Assembly: GCA_030432235.1 (NCBI GenBank)
Contig: JAUIHT010000004.1
Span: forward strand, 186,001-250,000
DNA length: 64,000 bases
From: Verrucomicrobiia bacterium
GTDB lineage: Bacteria; Verrucomicrobiota; Verrucomicrobiia; Opitutales; Cerasicoccaceae
Direction: 5' to 3'
Part shown: one piece after another, positions 43,038-50,441 of the stretch
How positions within the stretch are numbered: the first letter of the stretch is position 1
How the letters are laid out: the number at the start of each line of letters is the position of its first letter
Notes under the pieces: generated by a model
What the model was told of the DNA's origin: nothing
The model's input: only the letters and a program-made list of their open reading frames with translations
Databases searched by the model: none
Translations under genes and position numbers: made by a program

Positions 43038-44107
43038 CCGATCCACTGGAACTGCGGGTTCTGCTTTTTCACGATTTCGGTGATTCGGACGACCTCCAGA
43101 GCATCCTGGTTTGTCACCGGAAATGGAATACTATTGCGGATGGCATTATAAAGATGGCGGGCGAGCTCATCTTCGACATACTCCCACATGTTAACAGCCG
43201 GCTCGACCGGACGCGTTTCCTCAATCCAGGGAAGGTCCTGATTACCGTAAGAGCCTGCTCCCAGTTCGGGCGTGTTGCTGCTGGCACTTCCCTTTGGCCA
43301 GCAAAATTCCGGATCGAGGTATCTGAGGGTTATCTCTTTCTGGCGCTGTCCGTAGACCAAGGTTCCCCTGTCTCCGATTATGGTACAATAGTGCCCGTGT
43401 ATCGCCACCGCATTGCTAATTTCGATTTCAGCCACAATACCATTCGAACCAGAAAGATTAATACGAACATGATCATCGGCGTCACCAGCCTGCAGGATAT
43501 TCCGGAGACAACTGGTGACCTCTTGCACCGGCGCACCAATCATCTGCAAGCTCTGGTCCAGCAAATGTGGCGCCCAAACACTTAATTGACCCCCACCACA
43601 ATCCAAACGCATCTGCCAGTCATTACGGCGCATGAACGCATGATGCTTACTGAGCTTCACCACTTGGATATTCCCCAAAAGACCATCGGCAACAATTGCA
43701 CGGGCATTCGCAAATGCAGGCTCGAATCGATGATTATGTCCACAATAGAGCCGGTCCGGATATTCCTGGGCCAAACACATGAGTAATTGGTAGTCTTCCG
43801 CCGTAACCCCGATGGGTTTTTCCAACAGCACTTTCTTCCCTGCAAGAAGCGCCTGCCGAGCATGGCGTGCATGGTCTAGTGAGCGGGTGGCGATGATAAC
43901 CAACTCCATCTCGGCGTTACTCAGAAATGTGCTATAGTCGGTATAAGCACTACCACCGTAGTGGTTCGCTGCTTCCTCTGCCCGGGCAGAATCAGTATCG
44001 CAAAAAGCAACCGGTTTGAATCTATCATTGAACGCAGAAAAGTGGTGGCAATGCTTAACACCAATACGCCCAAGACCACAGACTCCATAGTTCACAGGGT
44101 TACTCAT
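43034..44107 (-). CDS. Gfo/Idh/MocA-family oxidoreductase, first gene of the operon
   Basis: A 357-residue protein. The NAD-binding loop YGVCGLGRIGVKHCHHF, the EKP motif VLLEKPIGVTAEDYQ with catalytic-region Lys, and LDCGGGQLSVWAPHLLDQSL in the substrate domain are all typical, the pattern being that of inositol 2-dehydrogenase-like members. Its stop overlaps the next gene (ATGA). The 400-bp gap upstream contains a decayed AraC copy and must hold the operon promoter. An inositol or sugar dehydrogenase role is plausible but not proven. Confidence 0.9.
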   Translation of the reverse strand: MSNPVNYGVCGLGRIGVKHCHHFSAFNDRFKPVAFCDTDSARAEEAANHYGGSAYTDYSTFLSNAEMELVIIATRSLDHARHARQALLAGKKVLLEKPIGVTAEDYQLLMCLAQEYPDRLYCGHNHRFEPAFANARAIVADGLLGNIQVVKLSKHHAFMRRNDWQMRLDCGGGQLSVWAPHLLDQSLQMIGAPVQEVTSCLRNILQAGDADDHVRINLSGSNGIVAEIEISNAVAIHGHYCTIIGDRGTLVYGQRQKEITLRYLDPEFCWPKGSASSNTPELGAGSYGNQDLPWIEETRPVEPAVNMWEYVEDELARHLYNAIRNSIPFPVTNQDALEVVRITEIVKKQNPQFQWIG

Positions 44108-44508
44108 CGCATTCTTCAGGATAGAACGTTGATTGGGCTACTTACGCGTCCTATATATATTGAAATCATATACTAGCACGATCATATTTTCCCAAGGGTT
44201 CGTAGAAGGATTCCATGTCTATGAGGCATCCGAAAGCGTTAAGCCTTATCAACGACGGTAAATTCGCTGGACAATCTGGTACGGGAGGGACCCTACAAAA
44301 GGATGTCCAAACGCGTGCGCAGTGTCCGTTCTTTGGTCTTGCATGCACGGCAGAGGGTCGAGAAAGCCTGCTACCAGCTTTTCCCGACATACGCCTGGAT
44401 GAAAGTAATTGGTTAGGCTATGGGCTTCGTCAGCCCCTTCAAAAATCTCACGCCATTTCACAATCTTGAACTGGCCAGCCAGCTATTAATATACCCGCTT
44501 CAAGCGGA
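44108..44508. other. 401-bp gap with a decayed AraC gene
   Basis: Contains the operon promoter region (AT-rich ATATATATTGAAATCATATA near 44152-44171), a relic of the AraC gene (44199-44469), and a short palindrome CCGCTTCAAGCGG at 44495-44507 directly past the LacI stop codon, which may be an operator or weak terminator. Confidence 0.6.
44199..44469 (+). pseudogene. decayed AraC-family gene with large internal deletion
   Basis: The first part (from the upstream GTTCGT-GAAG and ATG 44215) matches the start of the AraC gene at 32133, reading HPKALSLINDGKFAGQSGTG. From 44297 a second frame reads KRMSKRVRSVRSLVLHARQ then VEKACYQLFPTYAWMKVIG, a TAG, then AMGFVSPF, matching the C-terminal helix-turn-helix KKFKRLCGVSPSVFHARR, IEEACYLLIST, KEIGYNIGFGSLF of the intact protein. 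About 660 bp between these parts are missing, the junction shifts frame, and the second HTH is interrupted by the stop. The match extends upstream of the ATG, so a duplicated segment rather than domain similarity explains it. Confidence 0.8.
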
Positions 44509-45567
44509 TTAGCTCAGCCTTGGAAAAGATTCGCCATCCACCCAATAGCCTTCATTAAGCAGGTGCCGTGGAACGGTTGGTATTCCACGTTCGTTGGCGT
44601 TCAACTGCGTAACCACCAATTCAACGGCGTTCGCACCGATGGCCTCCCAGCATTGGTTGATTCCGGCGATCTGAGGCCACGGCGATGACCAGTGCGGTGA
44701 GACAAAAGCGATATCATCCGGGATACGCCAATTCAAGCGACTGATTGCAAGCCATGTGTCGTGAAAGCCAATCACCACTTGGGGATGGTGCTCAATAAGC
44801 CATTCTTGAATACTCTGAATAACATCCTTGGTGCTTTCGGGAACGATGTAGGATTGGTAGAGTTCACCTGGCCTTGTATTCTTTTCACGATGGTAGAACT
44901 CCGAGCTGAGCGAATAGTCCGAAAGAGGCTCGTGGTATTCTGACATAACTAAACCCACATGCCGATAGCCATATTCCTCAATACGCTTGAGTGCCAAGCG
45001 TACGCCATGGGACCAATAGAAACCTGATCGCGCAAGGCCAGGCTTGGTGATTGTGAAACCGGAAGTTGCAACCGCGAAAGAGGACCAGTCAAAGTCAGTC
45101 AGATCGTCCTCTTTTAGGTACTGTATGTGCGGAATGATGACCCCGGGTATCCCTCGGCTTCTTATCATGCGCGACATCCTATCCACGTTGTAATCAACAT
45201 CTCGAAACCATAGTGGCTCTATAACATAACCGAGTTCTTTCCCCCGGGCTTTTGCACCTTGGAGGTGAGTATATATATAACCGTTGCGTGGAAAGTCGGT
45301 CAGATCCTCGTTGGTGAGAAGGTAAGCGAGTGTAGCCTGATAACTCATCGTGCCACTAGCACGGCGATGCGCAACATACGCAGCAACCAACGGGTTAGGT
45401 TTCCAACCCAGTGATTTGGCCGTTTTAAGGATTTTTTCCCGTGTTGCGGTGGGAATCGATGACTTATTGGTCAGAGCCCTTGAGACAGTCGAGTGACTAT
45501 AGCCGCAGGCTTTGGCTATGGAGCGTATCGTTGGAGGGGCGTCAGGCACCCGTGCACCTTGGTGCAT
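44509..45567 (-). CDS. LacI-family transcriptional regulator
   Basis: About 352 residues from ATG 45567. The helix-turn-helix is IRSIAKACGYSHSTVSRALT and the hinge segment KSLGWKPNPLVAAYVAHRR. The effector domain is of normal length and ends RHLLNEGYWVDGESF. The start is doubtful: GTG 45573 and GTG 45549 (VPDAPPTIRS) are in frame, and a TGCACCAAGGTGCA palindrome overlaps the ATG; with GTG 45549, AAGGTG would serve as ribosome site and the palindrome would lie in the leader. It is divergent from the pseudopilin gene at 45658. A second TGCACC/GGTGCA palindrome follows that gene, so this LacI probably controls the pseudopilin, PEP-CTERM and beta-helix genes and itself. Confidence 0.92.
   Translation of the reverse strand: MHQGARVPDAPPTIRSIAKACGYSHSTVSRALTNKSSIPTATREKILKTAKSLGWKPNPLVAAYVAHRRASGTMSYQATLAYLLTNEDLTDFPRNGYIYTHLQGAKARGKELGYVIEPLWFRDVDYNVDRMSRMIRSRGIPGVIIPHIQYLKEDDLTDFDWSSFAVATSGFTITKPGLARSGFYWSHGVRLALKRIEEYGYRHVGLVMSEYHEPLSDYSLSSEFYHREKNTRPGELYQSYIVPESTKDVIQSIQEWLIEHHPQVVIGFHDTWLAISRLNWRIPDDIAFVSPHWSSPWPQIAGINQCWEAIGANAVELVVTQLNANERGIPTVPRHLLNEGYWVDGESFPRLS
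45553..45566. promoter_or_regulatory. candidate LacI operator TGCACCTTGGTGCA
   Basis: Perfect six-base arms around TT. It overlaps the ATG of the LacI gene and lies 92 bp before the divergent pseudopilin start. The same palindrome with a different spacer recurs at 46394. Confidence 0.5.
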
Positions 45568-45657
45568 GGCCACAATATTGTCAAATCTAGAACTGCTTAT
45601 CTAAAGTGACATCTGTTTTCGCAGCATAACATTTGTTCAATTACCCCGTTATTTCAC

Positions 45658-46389
45658 ATGCCCTCTTCCCCTGATTATCGTCGCCCGTTCGGTTTCACCC
45701 TGGTGGAATTGTTGGTGAGCATTGCCCTAATAGCTGTCCTGGGTGCGTTACTAATAGTTGTGTTATCGAGTGTTCGGCAGAAAGCGGCGACGGTTCAATG
45801 TACCAGTAATCTACGCCAGATCGGCATTGCCATATTCTCATACACCAGCGATCACCAAGGCCAATTGCCACCGGGTTATGACTGGGATGAGGCAATCGCC
45901 GAATATCTCGCCGTGTCAATAGACGACGCGGGCAAACCTCTCTCCTACACTTCTATTTTGCAGTGTCCGCTGGATCCGGCTCCCTTGGGAGATGCGCAAC
46001 GCTCGTATACCGTTTCCCGAATGACGGAAGACAGGAACGATCCGAAAGGAGTGTTTGGTGCAAGAACACTTACGGACGCGGAAGGCAACAAGTCCGAGCA
46101 GGATTCTCGCTTTTTATCTGAAATACCCTTTCCGGACAGGACTATTATGGTGGCCGAGAAGTATTGGGCAAACAACAAGCAGTTTGGCCGGGCTTACTCG
46201 GGCACCGATGGCTGGATGGGGGTGAATAGTGCCCCAAGACTGGAGGACGGGGCCTACTATCATGGTGAGGGCACCAATTACCTTTTCTGTGATGGGCACG
46301 TGGAACTACTCAAAGCCGAGCAAGTGATTCATCCTTACTTCAATACCAGCAATTGGCGCTCCGGACGTTGGGGTATTGGACCTCGATAG
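45658..46389 (+). CDS. pseudopilin with H-X9-DG motif
   Basis: A 243-residue protein. The prepilin leader is MPSSPDYRRPFGFTLVELLV with cleavage expected at G-F and the Glu at +5, followed by a hydrophobic helix (SIALIAVLGALLIVVLSSV) and QCTSNLRQIGIAIFSY, the standard start of this family. Near the end, HGEGTNYLFCDGHVELL fits the prepilin-type processing-associated H-X9-DG motif exactly. Such proteins are highly amplified in Verrucomicrobiota and Planctomycetota. It is divergent from the LacI gene with a candidate operator in between, and lies before the PEP-CTERM and GH110-like genes. Confidence 0.92.
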   Translation: MPSSPDYRRPFGFTLVELLVSIALIAVLGALLIVVLSSVRQKAATVQCTSNLRQIGIAIFSYTSDHQGQLPPGYDWDEAIAEYLAVSIDDAGKPLSYTSILQCPLDPAPLGDAQRSYTVSRMTEDRNDPKGVFGARTLTDAEGNKSEQDSRFLSEIPFPDRTIMVAEKYWANNKQFGRAYSGTDGWMGVNSAPRLEDGAYYHGEGTNYLFCDGHVELLKAEQVIHPYFNTSNWRSGRWGIGPR

Positions 46390-46393
46390 CCTA

Positions 46394-46407
46394 TGCACCT
46401 CGGTGCA
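46394..46407. promoter_or_regulatory. candidate LacI operator TGCACCTCGGTGCA
   Basis: Same TGCACC/GGTGCA arms as at 45553 around TC, four bases past the pseudopilin stop codon and 120 bp before the chosen start of the PEP-CTERM gene. Confidence 0.5.
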
Positions 46408-46527
46408 CGCCGGGCCCTTTGTCTTTGTTGAATGAAAAGCATAGGAATCTTATTTCAAATAGCCCCTCCCCCACAACCAACACTCTCGAAAATGAATAAC
46501 CCAACAAACTCAATATCCCTGAAAGCA

Positions 46528-47385
46528 ATGACCCACCCAACTACACCCAAATTACCGGCCCTCCTCACATTGATACTGACACTGAGCTTGAGCGCCAGTG
46601 CCAGCACAGTCGTCTTCTCCGACAGCATGGACTATGTGGATGACGCGGCAATCCAGGCTGCCTGGACAGCCGCAGTGACTGGATCCAACCCAGGCGTCGC
46701 CACGCAGACCAGCTATACTCCCACTCCGTTGTCAGGTCTCAATCCCACACCCGCGAGTGGTTCCTTCATGACTCTGAATAACGGTGTGCGCTATCGAGAG
46801 CTGGGCGCTACGCTGACGGACAGTTGGACATTCAATGTTCTTATCCAGTCTTCCTCCTATTCACGTAGCATTGTGGCCTACTTGCTCGATTCTACAGGAA
46901 CGGAAGGCTATGGTATTCGTTTTGGTACCGCCTTGGTGGACCAATACAATGGCGACGGTTATGTTCGCATTACCAAGTTTGATAATTCGACTTATACCGA
47001 CTGGAGCAGTTTCGGCACAGGCACATCACTTACCGCGCAAGCCTTGAGCAATCATCCCGTGACTGGCTATGAAGTAACCAGCGCACCCGACAGTGATCAG
47101 AACAATGCAACTTACAACACGGCTGCCTGGGAAGACTTCATGGAATTGACCCTCACTTGGGACAGTGGAACTGGTACACTGACCGCTTATGCCGATGGGG
47201 TTGAGGTTGGCAGTGCCACGGATACGGACTTCTCCAGCTTCAGTCGCGTCTACTTGCGGGGTAACACCACAAGTTTTTTCGACGAAGTGGTCATTTCCAC
47301 GGTACCCGAGTCCGGTTCAGCCGCTTTCCTACTGGGTGGTGTCGCGCTGGTTCTGAGCTTAATGGTTTTACGCCGCCGGCATTAA
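46528..47385 (+). CDS. PEP-CTERM sorting-domain protein with lectin-like sandwich
   Basis: About 285 residues from ATG 46528, chosen because it opens directly into a signal peptide (PALLTLILTLSLSASASTVV); ATGs at 46432 and 46492 are in frame. The mature part (FSDSMDYVDDAAIQAAWTA, GYGIRFGTALVDQYNGDGYV, MELTLTWDSGTGTLTAYADG, RVYLRGNTTSFFDEVVI) looks like a laminin-G/concanavalin-type beta-sandwich as found in many exported verrucomicrobial proteins. The tail is VPESGSAAFLLGGVALVLSL then RRRH, a PES variant of PEP-CTERM. It lies between the H-X9-DG pseudopilin gene and the beta-helix gene. Confidence 0.83.
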   Translation: MTHPTTPKLPALLTLILTLSLSASASTVVFSDSMDYVDDAAIQAAWTAAVTGSNPGVATQTSYTPTPLSGLNPTPASGSFMTLNNGVRYRELGATLTDSWTFNVLIQSSSYSRSIVAYLLDSTGTEGYGIRFGTALVDQYNGDGYVRITKFDNSTYTDWSSFGTGTSLTAQALSNHPVTGYEVTSAPDSDQNNATYNTAAWEDFMELTLTWDSGTGTLTAYADGVEVGSATDTDFSSFSRVYLRGNTTSFFDEVVISTVPESGSAAFLLGGVALVLSLMVLRRRH

Positions 47386-47563
47386 TGGGACCTCAAAAGC
47401 CGATGGCCTTCAGTTTCCTGAACTGAAAAGCCATATATACGGCAAACATATTCTGTTAATACAAACATCCATTCCATGGGTGTATGTGTGCTCGGTTTGT
47501 CGCTCGAATGGCAAGTCGGCGCTTCCTTATAACAGCAACAGATCCGCGCATCAATCTATATAC

Positions 47564-50407
47564 ATGAAACTTCCGGTTTGCTTCACCAGGGCATCGATCA
47601 TCGTAGTGATCCTGACAATTACAGGCTTTGTTATTTCCAGATCGCCAATGGCTGCGTCCCCCGTCGTACAAGAGATACGTATCAATAATGCAGGCTTTCA
47701 CACGATTCAGGCCAGTGCCTTGGAGGTCTCCGCGACTCAGGAATCACAACTTGAGTTCGAACTAGCCGTTTTACGAGCAGGCGATATCGAAAAGAAGCGG
47801 GAAGTAGTCGTCATGACACAACTACAGGCCGGCGACAACCTCACCTTTGATAATTTTCTCGGCTACCTCAACCCTGGCGACCTTGTTCAGGCCAGCTTAA
47901 AGCCTGTGGCAGAAAATGAAGCTGTGGATGTTCAACTGGATTGGGAGATCATGCAAGTACCCTCAATTCCGGTAAGTAGCTTTCCGCGCGACTGGCAAAC
48001 GGTAACCGGTCTGGTTTCTCCCGATAGCTGGGCTGTGATAGCATTTGCGACCCCCGATGCATCAGAAGAACCCCATAAACTCTCATCCAATGATACTTCA
48101 AACATGTCGCAGCAAGCCAACCACGAAGGTACTGTTGTGTTGGAAGTAATCGAAGGTGATAGCAAAGGCACAATACTGGCTTTTGAAGCTCCTCATAGCG
48201 GCTATTATGCTCTGGATGATGCCTGGGTGGAGGCCAGAAGTGGCGATGAGATAATTGGCAATATCTTCAAGAGTTCGCAAGAATCAGCCATTCGCCGTAT
48301 CTCATTTTCTTCCGGGGACGGGCGGATCGATTTGAATACGGATATAGGTTACCTGGCGAAAGAGGATGTGATTTACCTGGCCTTCACTTGTAAGGATTCA
48401 GCAGCGCAAATTGAATGTGCGATGAATGTCGTCGAATGGGCGCCACGGAGGGCTCCATTACGAGTGAAGCGAGGGCAGGACGGGTTTCTGGATGTATTGG
48501 ACCCAGAGCATCCAGGCTCCTATATTGATATCCCCCAGGCGCGATGGGTGAACGTACTGGCGCAGGACGGCGATGCCAGCGGGGCTATCCTACAGGCATT
48601 TGATCAAGCCAGCGCCCTGCGAACCAATTCCGACGAGTATGTGGGCATTCGCTTGGTAGCAGGCCAAGAATACCTGGTGGGCACTGGGCTGGCCTGCGGC
48701 CGACTGTTTGAGTTGAAGAACGAGTCTCGTCTGATTTTTGACGGTAATGGGGCAACCTTGTTGATGAATTCGGCCGAGCTGCAGCGCGATGGGATCGACC
48801 TATTCGTTACATTGGGCTGCAGCTATCTGGCATTCGCGGATTTCATCGTGGACCAGCAGCTTCCTCCACCCTTTACCTTTGGCAAGGTCACGAAGGTAGG
48901 GCCGATGGCGAGCGGCAGACAAACGGTAACCTTTGAAGTGCCTCCGGACAGACCGGACCCGGTGAAAGATATCCGCCGCGACGGCATGGCCTCTGGATAC
49001 GCGTATGATTCCAAAACGCCAGGCCGGATTGTGGAAGGCGGCTGGTCACACTACCCCGGCGCGGGCGGAGCCCCACATCTTAGGCAGACGAGTACTGAGG
49101 GTGCTTTTGAACATGTGGTAACGCGTACGAATCAGGCAATCTCCCCGGGGGATCTATGGCTGGTTAAAAACAAGAAAGCTGGCACGACCTACTTGGTAGC
49201 TGACCGCTACTCGCACGATATCACACTTGCAAATGTCACGGCACGAGCACCTGGAGGCGGTTTACTTCGCTTCTGGCAAGCGTCCGCCATCAATCTGATC
49301 GACTGCAAAATGGAGCCGACCGGCGACCACTGGATCAGCGCCACCTCCGATGGTATTCACGGGCGAGGCCGCGTCGGCCCCTGGATCGAAGACACGGTCC
49401 TGAGGGGCGTGTGTGAAGACACCATGAATATTTACGGCGCCAGCATGGTAGTGCTTTCAGATGAGGATGCGAAAGATACTGTCTTCTCCCTCCGCTACTA
49501 TGATCGCAACGCCAAAACCAAAGAGCCCACTCGCATCCCCGACGGGAATGAGGTGGCCGTGGGCGATGCGCTCGTTTTTTTCAATCCGGAGGAGGGTGTT
49601 GTCATCGGTCGTGCACAGGTCACGCAAATTGCGGACGGGCGCTTCACCCTGTCCCATCCCGTATCTGGTGTCGAAACCTGGTCTCCAGGGAGAGGCAACC
49701 GCATCACCATGGTCTACAGCAACACTTCGGTCGGACGCTTTTACATACGTGACTCAAGTTTTCAGGATTCGATGCGTTTCGGCGTTTACATCAAGGCCGA
49801 GCAGGGCGTCATTTTCAATTCCCGCTTTGAAGGGCTGGCCGCCACCGCAATATTTGCGGTGAACGAGCCGGGTTGGCCCGAGGGCCCACCCGCCAGCTAT
49901 CTTTGGCTACAAGGCAATGCTTTTAGCCATAACGGCTTCGACTTTCAGTCAAAAAACCGCGATTTCCTTACCGCAGATCCGGCCCAAATCAGCGTCTATA
50001 CACGTAAGTTGCGCCCCACCGAACCGTCGCAGGACACCTTTGAGCAGTACCTGGCATCCGGCCAATACGCCAACAGCCATATGAAGTTCATCGGGAATAC
50101 CTTTCAGGACTGGCGCGGTATGGGCATAGCCGTACGCAACTCGCGCAACGTTCTGATTGCGGACAATGTTTTCATGCCTCCGATCGACGACGCCCAAGTG
50201 CGTTCCACACTAGGCAGGGATCCCCTGCTGGCTGAAGATGGACGCGGGTACTATACGGCCATCTTGCTCAAGGATGTCATCGGTGCGCGCTTGAGTGGAA
50301 ACCGCTTCATCGGTCTGCCATCAGGAGATAGACCGATTGTCACCGGGCTCAACGTCAAGCAGGTTCTGGAAAGTGACAACGTGTCGCTGCCCATGACCGA
50401 AAACTGA
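47564..50407 (+). CDS. secreted right-handed beta-helix protein, GH110-like
   Basis: About 947 residues from ATG 47564, which opens a signal peptide (MKLPVCFTRASIIVVILTIT); an upstream frame from 47480 is possible but less signal-like. The first 350 residues are strand-rich and unrecognised. From about 370 a beta-helix begins with DGDASGAILQAFDQASAL and contains LTLASYLAFADFIVD-like turns, ATSDGIHGRGRVGPWIEDTV, GVCEDTMNIYGASMVVL, FYIRDSSFQDSMRFGVYIKA and GLAATAIFAVNEPGW. The order 'D..H..R....I......DD..N..G' resembles GH110 alpha-1,3-galactosidases. It follows the PEP-CTERM gene by about 180 bp and converges with the frameshifted gene. The GH110 assignment is by motif order only. Confidence 0.75.
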   Translation: MKLPVCFTRASIIVVILTITGFVISRSPMAASPVVQEIRINNAGFHTIQASALEVSATQESQLEFELAVLRAGDIEKKREVVVMTQLQAGDNLTFDNFLGYLNPGDLVQASLKPVAENEAVDVQLDWEIMQVPSIPVSSFPRDWQTVTGLVSPDSWAVIAFATPDASEEPHKLSSNDTSNMSQQANHEGTVVLEVIEGDSKGTILAFEAPHSGYYALDDAWVEARSGDEIIGNIFKSSQESAIRRISFSSGDGRIDLNTDIGYLAKEDVIYLAFTCKDSAAQIECAMNVVEWAPRRAPLRVKRGQDGFLDVLDPEHPGSYIDIPQARWVNVLAQDGDASGAILQAFDQASALRTNSDEYVGIRLVAGQEYLVGTGLACGRLFELKNESRLIFDGNGATLLMNSAELQRDGIDLFVTLGCSYLAFADFIVDQQLPPPFTFGKVTKVGPMASGRQTVTFEVPPDRPDPVKDIRRDGMASGYAYDSKTPGRIVEGGWSHYPGAGGAPHLRQTSTEGAFEHVVTRTNQAISPGDLWLVKNKKAGTTYLVADRYSHDITLANVTARAPGGGLLRFWQASAINLIDCKMEPTGDHWISATSDGIHGRGRVGPWIEDTVLRGVCEDTMNIYGASMVVLSDEDAKDTVFSLRYYDRNAKTKEPTRIPDGNEVAVGDALVFFNPEEGVVIGRAQVTQIADGRFTLSHPVSGVETWSPGRGNRITMVYSNTSVGRFYIRDSSFQDSMRFGVYIKAEQGVIFNSRFEGLAATAIFAVNEPGWPEGPPASYLWLQGNAFSHNGFDFQSKNRDFLTADPAQISVYTRKLRPTEPSQDTFEQYLASGQYANSHMKFIGNTFQDWRGMGIAVRNSRNVLIADNVFMPPIDDAQVRSTLGRDPLLAEDGRGYYTAILLKDVIGARLSGNRFIGLPSGDRPIVTGLNVKQVLESDNVSLPMTEN

Positions 50408-50441
50408 CACCGCCCTAGGCGCTTGGCTGTTCTTACAGGCC

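Noticed and set aside
44495-44507. CCGCTTCAAGCGG palindrome next to the LacI stop codon
   Set aside because: A one-base loop and no second copy; mentioned in the gap note but not called as an operator.
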